DNA of 64,000 nt, from assembly GCF_947500835.1 (NCBI RefSeq), contig NZ_CANMTQ010000003.1:248001-312000 (forward strand), read 5' to 3'. The position numbers and the translations under genes are program-made. The notes below the pieces were generated by a model, which saw only the letters and a list, made by a program, of their open reading frames with translations, made no database searches and had not been told where the DNA came from. Shown one piece after another: positions 8,465 through 17,815 of this stretch. The stretch comes from an uncultured Halomonas sp. Lineage in GTDB: Bacteria > Pseudomonadota > Gammaproteobacteria > Pseudomonadales > Halomonadaceae. The number at the start of each line of letters is the position of its first letter. Positions within the stretch are counted from its first letter, which is position 1.

Positions 8465-9136
8465 ATGAAAATATTGTTGGTGGAGGACGATCGCGCTCTG
8501 TCCGAGACATTGGGAGAAGCACTGCGGGATGCGGGATTGATCGTCGAGACGGCATCAAACGGCAGTGAAGGCGATTTTCTGGTGCGCACCGAACGCTATG
8601 ACGCGGTGGTGCTCGATCTAGGCTTGCCGGATGGCGACGGCACCCGCTGGCTTTCTCAGTGGCGCGACGACGGTCTGGATCTGCCGGTACTCATCTTGAC
8701 CGCCCGCGAACGCTGGTCCGACAAGGCCGCAGGCTTCTCCGCCGGCGCCGACGACTATGTCACCAAGCCCTTCGAGACCGGCGAGGTGCTGTTTCGTCTG
8801 CGGGCGCTGGTACGTCGCAGTCATGGCCATTCTCATCCGGTGCTAAGCAGTGGCGCGCTGACCTTCGACACTCATAGCGGTAGCGTCGCTTTGGCCGGAC
8901 GACCAATCAACCTGACGGCTCAGGAGATACGGTTACTGGCCTATCTGATGCACGCCGCGCCGCGTATCGTAAGCCGCAGCGAGCTTTCCGAGCACGTCTA
9001 TGACCGGGATCACGAACCGGATTCCAACGTCATCGATGTGCAGATCAGCCGGCTGCGACGCAAGCTCGGCAGCGAGCGTATCGAAACCCTGCGAGGACAG
9101 GGCTATCGCGTGGTGGCCGTCGAGACGCCGGCGTAA
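8465..9136 (+). CDS. OmpR/PhoP-family response regulator
   Basis: The 223-residue protein has a receiver domain with acidic pocket Asp8/Asp9, phosphoacceptor Asp51 (VVLDLGLPDGDG) and the DDYVTKPF lysine loop, then a winged-helix DNA-binding domain (about residues 128-220, ending LRRKLGSERIETLRGQGYRVV). It closely resembles PhoP/QseB-type regulators. GGCGAGG precedes the start, and its stop overlaps the kinase ATG (TAATG), so regulator and kinase are co-translated. Signals and targets are unknown; divalent cations or envelope stress are common for relatives. Confidence 0.9.
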   Translation: MKILLVEDDRALSETLGEALRDAGLIVETASNGSEGDFLVRTERYDAVVLDLGLPDGDGTRWLSQWRDDGLDLPVLILTARERWSDKAAGFSAGADDYVTKPFETGEVLFRLRALVRRSHGHSHPVLSSGALTFDTHSGSVALAGRPINLTAQEIRLLAYLMHAAPRIVSRSELSEHVYDRDHEPDSNVIDVQISRLRRKLGSERIETLRGQGYRVVAVETPA

Positions 9137-10575
9137 TGCGAGCCATACTTGGTCCGGTTGCGCATTGGAGTCTAAGGCGGCGGCTGATGATAGCGTCCCT
9201 GGTACTGGTCCTGTTGGTACTGCCCCTGGCCGGGGTAGGGCTTGCCTACAATTTTCGCGATGCGGTCACCGGATCGTTCGATCAGCGCTTGTCATCGCTA
9301 TTGCAGGTCATCCTGGTGCGGCTCGAACAGGATCCGGTCAGTCGCCGGCTCGATGAATCCCTGGACTTGGGCGATCCGCGCTTTTCACGAGTGTTCTCCG
9401 GCTGGTACTGGCAGGTAACGGATACTCGCGACACGACCCTGGTTTCCCGCTCGCTGTGGGATCAACGACTGCCAGTGATTCAAGCGCAAGGTGTGACGCT
9501 GCGCAACGCTCAGGGCCCCCGGGGAGAGCCACTGCGCATAGCCGAGCGCGATGTGCGTTTGCCGGGCTATCCTCGCCGCCTGCACGTGAGCGTGGCGGCG
9601 TCCCGAGAGGAATTGAATTCGGAAGTGGCCCGCTTCGAGTGGTTGCTGGGGCTGTCGCTTCTGACCCTTGGGGTGCTGTTGCTGGCCGGGCTTGCGTTGC
9701 AAATTCAGTGGGGGTTGGCGCCGCTTCGGCGTCTGCATGCCAATCTGCGTGCTATCGAAAGTGGCGAGCACAAGCGGCTGGAGACGCGTCTACCCGGTGA
9801 GCTTCGAGAACTGGCCCAAGCCATGAACGAAGTACTTGAACGGGACGAGCGCATGATTTCGCGAAGCCGCGATGCGGCGGGCAATCTGGCTCATGCCTTG
9901 AAGACCCCGGTCAGCGTGCTCAAGACCCTGGCGGATCGCCTTCCCGAGGCGCCACGACACCAGGTGCGAGAGGAAGTTGCTCGCATCGATACGGCGGTGC
10001 GTCATCATCTGGCCCGGGCTTCCGCTGCGGGGAGTGCGATACTGAGCGGTCGTGTAGGGCTCAAGGCCACCCTGGCGCCGGTGGTCGACGGTTTGGCGCG
10101 TCTGGCTGAGCGTCGTGGTATTCGTTTTGAATACGCTCTCGATGAGTCGCTCAATGTGCGCATGGACCCCCAGGATTTGCAGGAGTTGGTCGGCAATCTA
10201 CTGGATAATGCCTTGCGCTGGGCCGAAACCCGAGTGGCTGTGAAAGCGGACGCAACGAGTGACGGTTTAAGGCTGAGCATTGAGGATGACGGGCCGGGCA
10301 TGACTCCGCAACAGCGAGAACGAGCGCTAAAGCGAGGCGCTCGTCTCGATGAACGACACCTCGGGGCTGGCAATGGCTTTGATTCGAGCCCCACTTCTGG
10401 CTTTGATTCGAGCCCCACTTCTGGCTTTGATTCGAGTTCCGGTACCGGCTCTGGGCTGGGGCTTGCCATCGTCGAAGATCTGGTCACGCTCTATGGCGGG
10501 CAGCTGCAGCTGGAAGCCTCTAGTCTTGGCGGTCTATGTGCCCGGGTCTGGTTGCCCAGCACGGCATCCGCATGA
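9136..10575 (+). CDS. sensor histidine kinase, PhoQ-like
   Basis: The 479-residue kinase has TM1 (about 17-37), a periplasmic sensor of about 125 residues, TM2 (about 168-190), a HAMP segment, the H-box with His253 in [14 protein letters not shown], the N-box NLLDNALRW (354-362), G1 box EDDGPGM (383-389) and G2 box [11 protein letters not shown] (about 436-446). The HALKTP motif is typical of PhoQ-like kinases. Unusually, the ATP lid between G1 and G2 holds two and a half copies of an eight-residue repeat GFDSSPTS (414-434), encoded by a direct DNA repeat. All catalytic boxes are intact, so the kinase should be active, possibly with altered kinetics. Confidence 0.88.
   Translation: MRAILGPVAHWSLRRRLMIASLVLVLLVLPLAGVGLAYNFRDAVTGSFDQRLSSLLQVILVRLEQDPVSRRLDESLDLGDPRFSRVFSGWYWQVTDTRDTTLVSRSLWDQRLPVIQAQGVTLRNAQGPRGEPLRIAERDVRLPGYPRRLHVSVAASREELNSEVARFEWLLGLSLLTLGVLLLAGLALQIQWGLAPLRRLHANLRAIESGEHKRLETRLPGELRELAQAMNEVLERDERMISRSRDAAGNLAHALKTPVSVLKTLADRLPEAPRHQVREEVARIDTAVRHHLARASAAGSAILSGRVGLKATLAPVVDGLARLAERRGIRFEYALDESLNVRMDPQDLQELVGNLLDNALRWAETRVAVKADATSDGLRLSIEDDGPGMTPQQRERALKRGARLDERHLGAGNGFDSSPTSGFDSSPTSGFDSSSGTGSGLGLAIVEDLVTLYGGQLQLEASSLGGLCARVWLPSTASA
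10375..10436 (+). repeat. 24-bp tandem repeat inside the kinase gene
   Basis: Two perfect 24-base units (10375-10398 and 10399-10422) are followed by a partial third (10423-10436). Each unit encodes GFDSSPTS, so copy number changes keep the frame. It sits in the ATP-lid region of the histidine kinase and could vary in copy number between strains. Confidence 0.9.
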
Positions 10576-10654
10576 CGTCCAAAGGCAAAGTTGCGTTACC
10601 ATACGCTTCATCCCTTCAGCAATTTTCTATATACGCCTGTCAAAGGAGTTCTTC

Positions 10655-11608
10655 ATGTCCAGCCAACTGGATGCCCTCAAGCAACATTCGATGGTGGTTG
10701 CCGATACCGGCGATCTCGATGCCATTCGCCGCTACGAGCCCCAGGATGCCACCACCAATCCATCGCTGATCTTGAAAGCCTTCGATCTGCCCGGTCATCA
10801 GGCGCTAATCGATGAAACCCTGGCGAAGGTCAAGGGTGAAACAAGTGATGCTCAGGCGCGGATCGATCAGGCGGTGGATCGTCTGTCCGTGGCCATCGGC
10901 AGCGAGATCGCCGGTATCGTGCCGGGGCGGGTCTCCACGGAAGTGGCGGCCAAGCTCTCTTTTGATAAAGACGCCAGCATCGCCAAGGCCCACCAGCTGA
11001 TCGAGCTTTACGACCGGCACGGCATCGGCCGCGATCGGGTGCTGATCAAGCTGGCCTCGACCTGGGAGGGCATTCGCGCCGCCGAGACCCTGGAACGCGA
11101 AGGTATCCAGTGCAACCTGACGCTGCTGTTCAGCGATGCACAGGCGCGGGCCTGCTTCGATGCGGGCGTGCATCTGATCTCGCCCTTCGTGGGCCGTGTC
11201 ACCGACTGGTACAAGAAAGAGACCGGCAAGGAGTACGCGCCGGAAGACGACCCCGGTGTCCAGTTCGTGCGCAATGTCTGCCGGGTGGCCAGCAACTACC
11301 GTTACGATACCGTGGTCATGGGGGCAAGCTTTCGTACCACCGGACAGATCCTGGCCCTGGCGGGCTGTAATCGCCTGACCATCTCGCCGGCCCTGCTCGA
11401 GGAGTTGGCCGGTAGCGAAGGCGATGTGGCGCGCAAGATCAGCGATGTTGGGGAGGCCAGCGAGCGCCTGACGCCCCTGCGCGAAGCCGAATTCCGCTGG
11501 GGGCATAACGAAGACGCCATGGCCAACGACAAGCTGGCGGAAGGCATTCGTCGCTTTGCCGCGGATCAGAACGAACTCGAGCAGCGTATTCAGGCGCGTT
11601 TGGATTGA
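10655..11608 (+). CDS. tal: transaldolase
   Basis: This 317-residue enzyme of the non-oxidative pentose phosphate pathway transfers a dihydroxyacetone unit from sedoheptulose-7-phosphate to glyceraldehyde-3-phosphate. The Schiff-base Lys132 ([12 protein letters not shown]), Asp17 and Glu96 match the positions in E. coli TalB, which has the same length. The open frame extends upstream to 10349 inside the kinase gene, but the ATG at 10655 has AAAGGAG at the right distance and gives the family start [10 protein letters not shown]. It follows the kinase by 79 bases and probably has its own promoter. Confidence 0.95.
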   Translation: MSSQLDALKQHSMVVADTGDLDAIRRYEPQDATTNPSLILKAFDLPGHQALIDETLAKVKGETSDAQARIDQAVDRLSVAIGSEIAGIVPGRVSTEVAAKLSFDKDASIAKAHQLIELYDRHGIGRDRVLIKLASTWEGIRAAETLEREGIQCNLTLLFSDAQARACFDAGVHLISPFVGRVTDWYKKETGKEYAPEDDPGVQFVRNVCRVASNYRYDTVVMGASFRTTGQILALAGCNRLTISPALLEELAGSEGDVARKISDVGEASERLTPLREAEFRWGHNEDAMANDKLAEGIRRFAADQNELEQRIQARLD

Positions 11609-11732
11609 GGATTCCTGATCCCTCGCTTTTCCAGCGTTTTCGACGCTGAACTGCAAGGGGCAGGACATCAAACGGTACGCAGATTCCGACGCTCGGCATG
11701 GGGCTCGATGCGCCTATCGCTCGCTGAAGCGA

Positions 11733-11771
11733 TCTCCTACAGGTGGTTGATACCCAGGGTTTTGTAGGAGA
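11733..11771. repeat. REP-like inverted repeat between tal and a convergent gene
   Basis: TCTCCTACA (11733-11741) and TGTAGGAGA (11763-11771) form perfect 9-base arms around a 21-base spacer. The flanks (TCGCTGAAGCGA on the left and CGATTTATCGGGCGA on the right) resemble REP elements of Pseudomonas and Halomonas. Related copies lie at 24948-25059 and 62177-62239. Confidence 0.6.
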
Positions 11772-11791
11772 CCGATTTATCGGGCGATGGA

Positions 11792-12817
11792 TCAGACCGA
11801 ATCCACATGAAACGTCGAAGAGCCGTTTTTCCACACCTCCGCCAGAATCTCGAAGGAGCGCTTGCGGTCTACCTGACGATAGACGTCCGTTGCGATCATC
11901 AGCTCGTTCGCCTGGGTCTGTTCCAGAAAGCGCTCCAGGCCCTCGCGCACCGTGTCCGGGCCGCCGATCACTGCGGCCCCCATGTTCTGGCTGACCATGG
12001 CGCGTTCCTGAGGCGACCAGTCAAGGCTCTCTGCTGGCGGCAGGGCGCGGGTGCTATGCCCACGAATCAAGCTGAGAAACTTCTGCTGGGCGGTGGAGGC
12101 AAGATAAGTCGCCTGGGCATCGTTGTCTGCGGCGATCACCGGCATGCCCACCATGGCGTAGGGCTCGTCGAGCACCTGGGAAGGTTGGAACTGTTCGCGA
12201 TACAGGCGCAGTGCCTCGAACAGATAGCCCGGGGCGAACTGGGCAGCGAAGGCGAAGGGCAGGCCTAGCCGTGCAGCCAGCTGGGCGCTATAACCGCTCG
12301 AACCCAGCAGCCAGATCGGCACATGGGTGCCTTGCCCGGGATTGGCCCGCACCCGCTGACCTGGTGTGGCATCCCCCAGATAGCGGCGCAGTTCATCGAG
12401 CTGGTCGGGAAAATCGCTCACCCCGGAGCGCGGATCGCGACGCATGGCCGCCATGGTGACGCCGTCGGAGCCGGGGGCGCGCCCCAGCCCCAGGTCGATG
12501 CGCCCGGGGTAAAGGGTTTCCAGGGTGCCGAACTGCTCGGCAATCACCAGGGGCGGATGATTGGGCAACATGATGCCGCCGGCGCCGACGCGAATGCGCT
12601 GGGTAGCACTCGCCACATGCCCGATCAGTACCGCTGTGGCGGCGCTGGCGATACCATCAATGTTGTGATGCTCTGCCAACCAGTAGCGATTGAACCCGAG
12701 GCCTTCGACCTGCTGGGCAAGTTCGACGGTATTGGTGAAGGTTTCACTGACGTTGCCGCCTTGGCGGATGGGGGCGAGATCCAGTACGGAGAGCGGGATA
12801 CCGTGGAGTCGAGACAT
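11792..12817 (-). CDS. LLM-class flavin-dependent oxidoreductase, YhbW-like
   Basis: The 341-residue protein is a luciferase-like monooxygenase close to E. coli YhbW, sharing SVLDLAPI near the start, [51 protein letters not shown] and [14 protein letters not shown]. It should bind FMN and use reduced flavin and oxygen on an unknown substrate. The ATG at 12817 is chosen because GGGAGAA precedes it and it gives the family N-terminus; the open frame runs 28 codons further up. It converges on tal, with a REP-like element between them. Confidence 0.88.
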   Translation of the reverse strand: MSRLHGIPLSVLDLAPIRQGGNVSETFTNTVELAQQVEGLGFNRYWLAEHHNIDGIASAATAVLIGHVASATQRIRVGAGGIMLPNHPPLVIAEQFGTLETLYPGRIDLGLGRAPGSDGVTMAAMRRDPRSGVSDFPDQLDELRRYLGDATPGQRVRANPGQGTHVPIWLLGSSGYSAQLAARLGLPFAFAAQFAPGYLFEALRLYREQFQPSQVLDEPYAMVGMPVIAADNDAQATYLASTAQQKFLSLIRGHSTRALPPAESLDWSPQERAMVSQNMGAAVIGGPDTVREGLERFLEQTQANELMIATDVYRQVDRKRSFEILAEVWKNGSSTFHVDSV

Positions 12818-12927
12818 GCTGTTTCTCCCAAAAGACTTGGGCGCCATTTCGTTAGCGCCCTTATTAGTGTCTTTTCTGGGGCCATCCATGCCCAATTGCA
12901 AGGCTCAGGCTTACATCGGTCCTATAA

Positions 12928-13536
12928 CTACAAGAAGTAGTCCTTCAGCTGCCAACCCAGCCATATCACAAGTATCAGCAGAAAAACGGCGCCCACCTTG
13001 CGGGAATGTCGCTTCCAGATCCGCGTGGCGGCATCGCCGAAGATACGTACCAATAGCGCCAAACCAAAGTAGCGTACGCCTCGCGCCATGCAGGCCGCCG
13101 CCAAAAACAGCAAGAAGGGGTAGTTGCTGGCGCCGGCCACCAGCATGGCGATCTGGAAGGGCACTGGCGTGATACCGATGGCCAGGATCGCCAAGAAGCC
13201 CTGTTCCTCGAAGCGGGCCTGGAAACTGTCATAGACCTGTTGGCCGCCGAAAAACGAGATCAGCGTGTCCCCCCATTGCTCCATTGCCAGGCTGCCCAGC
13301 CAGAAGCCCACCGTCGCGGCGGTCAGGTTGCCTGCCAAGGCAACCGCCGCGATGCGCCACTTTCTATCCGGATGCGACAGCATCCAGGGAATGATGATGA
13401 TCTCGATGGGAATGGGGATTAGCAGGGTCTCGAGCATTGAGGCCAGAAACAGCAGCCAATAGGCGTGATTCGACCTCCCAAGCCGGTCGAGCCAGGCGGT
13501 GGAAGAGGCAATGGATGTGAAAGAAGGTAAAGGCAT
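12928..13536 (-). CDS. VTT/DedA-like membrane protein, YqaA family
   Basis: This 202-residue inner-membrane protein has about five hydrophobic segments, a PIPIEIIIIPWML motif near residue 42, GFWLGSLAMEQWG, a re-entrant-type TPVPFQIAMLVAGAS near residue 122 and a C-terminal helix. These fit the VTT (SNARE-associated/DedA) superfamily, YqaA branch. DedA-like proteins are implicated in lipid-carrier or phospholipid flipping and in proton-dependent homeostasis; the role of the YqaA branch is not established. Confidence 0.8.
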   Translation of the reverse strand: MPLPSFTSIASSTAWLDRLGRSNHAYWLLFLASMLETLLIPIPIEIIIIPWMLSHPDRKWRIAAVALAGNLTAATVGFWLGSLAMEQWGDTLISFFGGQQVYDSFQARFEEQGFLAILAIGITPVPFQIAMLVAGASNYPFLLFLAAACMARGVRYFGLALLVRIFGDAATRIWKRHSRKVGAVFLLILVIWLGWQLKDYFL

Positions 13537-13650
13537 GCGTGGGCTATGTAAGTGGATGATTTAAAGGTTTACCGCCGGGTGAATTAGAAAGCCGCGATCT
13601 ATAAGCTGTCGCAGCAATAGTCTATACGGTATCTCGCCCAAGGAAGAAAT

Positions 13651-15285
13651 ATGACCAATTTTGGACGTCAACGCGTCTTTATCGTCTCTGCTTTGATCAT
13701 CGTGGCCCTGGTCGTGACCGGTGCTGCCTTTCCCCAGCAGTTCGGTGGTTTTGCCAGCGCCGCACTGGGAGTCATCGGTCGTTATTTCGGCTGGTTCTAT
13801 CTGTTCTCGGTCTTCGGCTTCGTGCTGTTTCTGTTCGCGCTTGCCTTCAGTAAGTACGGCAAGATCCGCCTGGGACCCCAGGACAGTACGCCAACCTACA
13901 GCTTTTTCTCCTGGGTCAGCATGCTGCTGGCCGCCGGGTTCGGGGTAGGGCTGGTATTTTATGGCATGGCGGAGCCCATGACCCATTATCTGCATCCGCC
14001 CTATGGTGATGTGCCTTCTGAAACCGCAGCGTCCGCACGCTACGCTATCCAGTACAGCTTCTTCAACTGGGGCATTCATCAGTGGGCGGCATTCTCCATC
14101 GTCGGACTGATCATTGCCTATTTTCAGTTCCGCAAGGGTCAGGCCGGGCTGGTCTCTTCGGTGTTGTCTTCTGTCACCGCCAAGCGCCCCAAGGCAAGGA
14201 AGCTGGCGCCGGCCCTGGATATCTTCGCGGTGGTGGCCACGGTCATGGGGGTGGCCACCTCGATCGGCCTGGCGGTGCTGCAGATCAACGGCGGCCTGCA
14301 TGCGGTCTTCGGGGTCGAGGAAAGCGCACTGTGGAAGTTCATTATCATGGGGGCGATGTTCGTCTGCTACATGATCTCGACCTGGTCGGGCCTGGACAAG
14401 GGCATCAAGCGCCTTTCCAACCTCAACCTGACCCTGTGCTTCCTTCTCATGTTCTATGTGTTGTTCACCGGGCCAACGCTCGCCATTCTCGAGACCATCA
14501 CGCTGGGCATCGGCGATTATCTGCAGAATTTCGTGGCCATGAGCCTGCGCACCACGCCTTATAGTGGCCAGACCTGGGCCACCGAGTGGACGGTTTTTTA
14601 CTGGGCCTGGGTGATTGCCTGGTCGCCCTTCGTCGGTACCTTCGTCGCCCGGGTTTCCCGCGGTCGTACCATCAAGGAGTATGTGTTCGGCGTGCTGGTG
14701 GTGCCGCCGCTGCTGGCATGCTTGTGGATCGGTGTTTTCGGCGGTGCGGCAATCAATCTGGAGATGTCTGGAAATGTGGGGCTGGCCGCCGCGACGGATG
14801 AGAACATCACCGTGGCGCTGTTTCAGATGTTTGATCTGATGCCTTTTTCCAATGTGCTCTCCGTCGTTGCGCTGCTGCTGATCTTCATCTTCCTGGTCAC
14901 CTCCGCGGATTCCGCTACCTATATCGTGGCGCAGATGACCGACGGTGGTTCGATCAATCCGCCACTCTACAAGCGTGTGGCCTGGGGTGTGCTCATCGCC
15001 GCTATCTGTCTGACCCTGATCATTGCCGGTGGCCTTAAAGGATTGCAGTCCGCGGCAGTACTTTCGGCGTTGCCATTTACCTTCATCATCTTTGTCATGA
15101 TATTTGTATTGATCAAGGAGTTACGTGCCGATCGCAAGGCCATGCTCACCGCGCTTTATCGCCGTCATGGCGAGACCCCGGTAGGGGCGGATGCGTTTGA
15201 AGCGGAACAGATGGCGGATGAGGATCGCTATCGCCGAGCGCCGGATGTGGTCAATCGGCGTATCAATCCAAGAGGGAGCCGGTAA
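13651..15285 (+). CDS. BCCT-family osmolyte transporter
   Basis: The 544-residue transporter has about 12 transmembrane helices and the BCCT hallmarks: GFGVGLVFYGMAEPMTHY (about residues 92-109), FFNWGIHQWAAFS and the signature WAWVIAWSPFVGTFVARVSRGRTIKEY. This family imports betaine, choline, carnitine or related compounds by sodium or proton symport and gives osmotic protection, fitting a halophile. AAGGAAG precedes the ATG. The C-terminal cytoplasmic tail is about 50 residues and may sense osmolarity. The exact substrate cannot be told by eye. Confidence 0.9.
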   Translation: MTNFGRQRVFIVSALIIVALVVTGAAFPQQFGGFASAALGVIGRYFGWFYLFSVFGFVLFLFALAFSKYGKIRLGPQDSTPTYSFFSWVSMLLAAGFGVGLVFYGMAEPMTHYLHPPYGDVPSETAASARYAIQYSFFNWGIHQWAAFSIVGLIIAYFQFRKGQAGLVSSVLSSVTAKRPKARKLAPALDIFAVVATVMGVATSIGLAVLQINGGLHAVFGVEESALWKFIIMGAMFVCYMISTWSGLDKGIKRLSNLNLTLCFLLMFYVLFTGPTLAILETITLGIGDYLQNFVAMSLRTTPYSGQTWATEWTVFYWAWVIAWSPFVGTFVARVSRGRTIKEYVFGVLVVPPLLACLWIGVFGGAAINLEMSGNVGLAAATDENITVALFQMFDLMPFSNVLSVVALLLIFIFLVTSADSATYIVAQMTDGGSINPPLYKRVAWGVLIAAICLTLIIAGGLKGLQSAAVLSALPFTFIIFVMIFVLIKELRADRKAMLTALYRRHGETPVGADAFEAEQMADEDRYRRAPDVVNRRINPRGSR

Positions 15286-15336
15286 GAGGCGATGATGCTA
15301 AGCTAATATGGTCGAGGCCGAGTACCGGACACTGCC

Positions 15337-15510
15337 ATGTCTTCATTCAGGAGACCTTCATTCAAGAAATCTTCCCTTTCTTCCCGGCGCGGGGCAACGC
15401 GACGTTCCACGACGGAAAACGATCGTTGGCTCAATCGCCTGCTCGATATTGCCGTCGCCTCTGCCCTGCTGGTGGGCAGTGCGGCGCTGTTGATTAGCCA
15501 GTTCCAGTGA
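15337..15510 (+). CDS. possible 57-residue single-pass membrane protein
   Basis: An ATG-to-TGA frame in the gap between the BCCT and SDR genes encodes a Ser/Arg-rich basic N-terminus (about residues 1-28) and a convincing transmembrane helix (LLDIAVASALLVGSAALLI). The positive-inside pattern and coding-like third positions argue that it is real, but no good ribosome binding site precedes it and I recognise no homologue. Confidence 0.4.
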   Translation: MSSFRRPSFKKSSLSSRRGATRRSTTENDRWLNRLLDIAVASALLVGSAALLISQFQ

Positions 15511-15550
15511 CCCCCTCCCCATTGTTGTCCCGTTGAAAAGGAGATTTCAT

Positions 15551-16318
15551 ATGTACGACCCAGGACACTTCCAACTTGATGATCAGGTGGTGCTGATCAC
15601 CGGCGCCGGGGCCGGTATCGGCCAAGGGATAGCCGAGACGTTTGCCGGCGCCGGGGCAGCAGTGCTAGTCAGTGATCTGGATGCGGAGGCCGCCAGCGTG
15701 GTAGCCGAGAGAATTACCCGCCAGGGTGGTCAGGCGGCGAGCACGGCCTGCGACGTCACTCGGGAAGAGGATCTCGAGCGGGTGGTGAAAGAGGCCGTGG
15801 AGCGCTTTGGCAAGCTCACCATTCTTGTCAACAACGCCGGGGGCGGCGGCCCCAAGCCTTTTGACATGTCCATGAAAGACATGCGCTTGGCTTTTGAGTT
15901 GAACGTGTTTTCGGTATTTCGTCTTTGCCAGCTCGCGGCTCCCCATATGGAAGCGGCAGGGGGTGGGGCGATCTTGAATATCTCTTCCATGGCCGCAGAG
16001 AACAAGAACGAGCGCATGGCCTCCTACGGTGCATCAAAGGCTGCGGAGAGCCATCTGACTCGCAACATCGCCTTCGATCTCGGGCCCAAGAAGGTGCGCA
16101 TCAATGCCATCGCCCCGGGCGCTATCCGCACCGAGGCGTTGAAATCCGTGCTGACGGACGAGATCGAGGAAAAAATGCTGGCCCATACCCCGATCAAGCG
16201 CCTGGGGGAACCGGAAGACATCGCCAATGCAGCGCTCTTTCTTTGCTCACCGGCGGCAAGCTGGATCAGCGGTCAGATCCTGACCGTGTCCGGCGGCGGC
16301 GTGCAGGAACTGGACTAA
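15551..16318 (+). CDS. hdhA: 7-alpha-hydroxysteroid dehydrogenase-like SDR
   Basis: The 255-residue short-chain dehydrogenase has TGAGAGIG for dinucleotide binding (residues 17-24), NNAGGGGPKPFDM, and the catalytic Ser146, Tyr159 and Lys163 at the same numbers as E. coli HdhA, also 255 residues; the two agree along the whole length including the end AASWISGQILTVSGGGVQEL. HdhA oxidises the 7-alpha hydroxyl of bile acids with NAD. In a probable marine or saline bacterium the physiological substrate may be another steroid or alcohol. The ATG at 15551 has AAGGAGA upstream; six further codons upstream are open but unlikely to be used. Confidence 0.88.
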   Translation: MYDPGHFQLDDQVVLITGAGAGIGQGIAETFAGAGAAVLVSDLDAEAASVVAERITRQGGQAASTACDVTREEDLERVVKEAVERFGKLTILVNNAGGGGPKPFDMSMKDMRLAFELNVFSVFRLCQLAAPHMEAAGGGAILNISSMAAENKNERMASYGASKAAESHLTRNIAFDLGPKKVRINAIAPGAIRTEALKSVLTDEIEEKMLAHTPIKRLGEPEDIANAALFLCSPAASWISGQILTVSGGGVQELD

Positions 16319-16333
16319 GTCAGCAGGCGGGTT

Positions 16334-16768
16334 TCAAACTGAGGACCTGCGCACATGACCCAGGCCAAGATGAAATACCCGAGCGAACACTAGCGTGCCT
16401 ACCCCCCAGGCGGCATTGACGATAAAGCCGATCGGAAAGACCGCTAGGCTGAAGCCACGCCCTTTCAGCGGGAAGACGATCACCATGGCCACCAAAGTCA
16501 GAGCGATACCACCGAACAACAGCGCCTTCCACCACTGCCCTTTAGTGATGTTGAAGTGGTTGAACAACCATAGCATGAGGACGCCCCAGAGTCCGCCCCA
16601 GAAACTGGCCGAGAACCAGGCCGGCACACCGAGCGGTGGCGTTGGAGAGGCGTTGTAAGGTGCCGAGGGAATGACGCCAAAGGCATGCAGCAGTCCCGCC
16701 GCCGCCTGATGAAAACAGATCACCGCCAGAAAACCGGCGATGAAGGCAAGAGCGATGAAACGCGCCAT
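16334..16768 (-). CDS. four-helix membrane protein of unknown function
   Basis: The 144-residue product, starting at the ATG at 16768 with GGAG upstream, has hydrophobic segments at about residues 4-30, 54-70, 84-101 and 109-135. A small motif GGLWGVLMLWLF precedes HFNITKGQWWKALLFGG. I recognise no named family with confidence. It is convergent with hdhA, 15 bases apart. The open frame extends to 16843, but the shorter form has the better ribosome binding site. Confidence 0.7.
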   Translation of the reverse strand: MARFIALAFIAGFLAVICFHQAAAGLLHAFGVIPSAPYNASPTPPLGVPAWFSASFWGGLWGVLMLWLFNHFNITKGQWWKALLFGGIALTLVAMVIVFPLKGRGFSLAVFPIGFIVNAAWGVGTLVFARVFHLGLGHVRRSSV

Positions 16769-17104
16769 AAAAACTCCACAAATAGTATGTCGTAGGTTTG
16801 GAGCCTCAGTATGGGGCAAGATCAAGCAATCTGCATTCGCCACAACAATCGCTATCCGAACAGCCGGCTAAAGCGCTGATGTCTGTCCGGTCGTCATGAG
16901 GCTTACAAAAACACACATCATGTTAGTGGTTACTAACCGGAGAGGGGATATACTCAAATCGAATGTGAAGCAAATAATATAAGAAGTTCTATAAAGTAAA
17001 GAAATCATTGTTTTGTATTGCGGATCTGGCTGGCTTGAGAATGCACGGGGTCAGATCACCGGTGGGGGGCTCTTTCACGTGAATAAGAAAACCAGGAGTT
17101 TCCC
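16769..17104. other. 336-base intergenic region upstream of ompW
   Basis: No gene is seen here. The central part (about 16905-17015) is AT-rich compared with its surroundings and probably holds the ompW promoter. A short inverted repeat GTTAGT-GGTT-ACTAAC lies at 16922-16937 and could be an operator. The ompW ribosome binding site CCAGGAG is at its right end. Confidence 0.5.
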
Positions 17105-17716
17105 ATGAAAAAGGCAGTACGAGTTTCAGCGGTCGTCGTCGCGGCTAGCGCTATTTTTGCAGCTCAAGCAGCCATGGCGTATCAGGCTGGTGATTTTTTC
17201 CTGCGCGGTGGTTACGCCAAGGTATCGCCTACATCTGATAATGGCGATGTGGCAGGCAGCGAGCTTGATGTATCCGACGAGCGCGGCTTCACTTATGGGT
17301 TCGGCTATCTGTTCACCGACAATATCGGTATCGAACTCAATAGTAGCGAACCCTTCGAGCACGATCTTTCCACCAGCGCACTAGGCCCCCTCGGGAGCAT
17401 CGAGCGCACCCCGATCAATCTATTGGCCAACTACTATCCCCTGGGGGGCACGCGAGCCAGCGTGCAGCCTTATATCGGTGTGGGCGTCAATTACACCATC
17501 TACTCGGATGAAGAGCTTGCAGGGCTGGACATCGATGACTCCTGGGGGGCTACCGGCCAGCTTGGGGTGGATCTGGCAGTCACCGACTTTCTGATGCTCA
17601 ATGTTGCAGCCAACTATGCGGATGTGGAAGCGGATGCCAGTCTCAACGGATCGGGAATCGGTACGGCGGACGTAGACCCTGTGACGTTTGGCGGCGGTAT
17701 TACCCTACGCTTCTGA
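17105..17716 (+). CDS. ompW: OmpW-family outer membrane protein
   Basis: The 203-residue product has a signal peptide cut near AMA (residue 25), then AYQAGDFFLRGGYAKVSPTSDNG, the conserved start of OmpW barrels, alternating amphipathic strands (GFTYGFGYLFTDNIGIELN, LLANYYPLG, VQPYIGVGVNYT) and a terminal VTFGGGITLRF that ends in Phe as expected for BAM-dependent insertion. OmpW forms an eight-stranded barrel with a hydrophobic channel for small non-polar molecules. A strong terminator follows at 17742. Confidence 0.92.
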   Translation: MKKAVRVSAVVVAASAIFAAQAAMAYQAGDFFLRGGYAKVSPTSDNGDVAGSELDVSDERGFTYGFGYLFTDNIGIELNSSEPFEHDLSTSALGPLGSIERTPINLLANYYPLGGTRASVQPYIGVGVNYTIYSDEELAGLDIDDSWGATGQLGVDLAVTDFLMLNVAANYADVEADASLNGSGIGTADVDPVTFGGGITLRF

Positions 17717-17741
17717 TACCTGATCGCTTAGGTCTTGAATC

Positions 17742-17772
17742 AACCCTGCCGGGCCTTTGGTCCGGCAGGGTT
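17742..17772 (+). terminator. rho-independent terminator after ompW
   Basis: Perfect 11-base arms AACCCTGCCGG (17742-17752) and CCGGCAGGGTT (17762-17772) with a 9-base loop are followed by a T-rich run GTTTTAT. The hairpin could also help end transcription of the convergent DUF1127 gene. Confidence 0.88.
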
Positions 17773-17815
17773 GTTTTATATTCCGTAAATGGCAGGCACG
17801 GAAAGCCTTGATCGA

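Noticed and set aside
11610-11660. Possible tal terminator (CAGCGT/ACGCTG)
   Set aside because: Only a 6-base stem without a following T-run.
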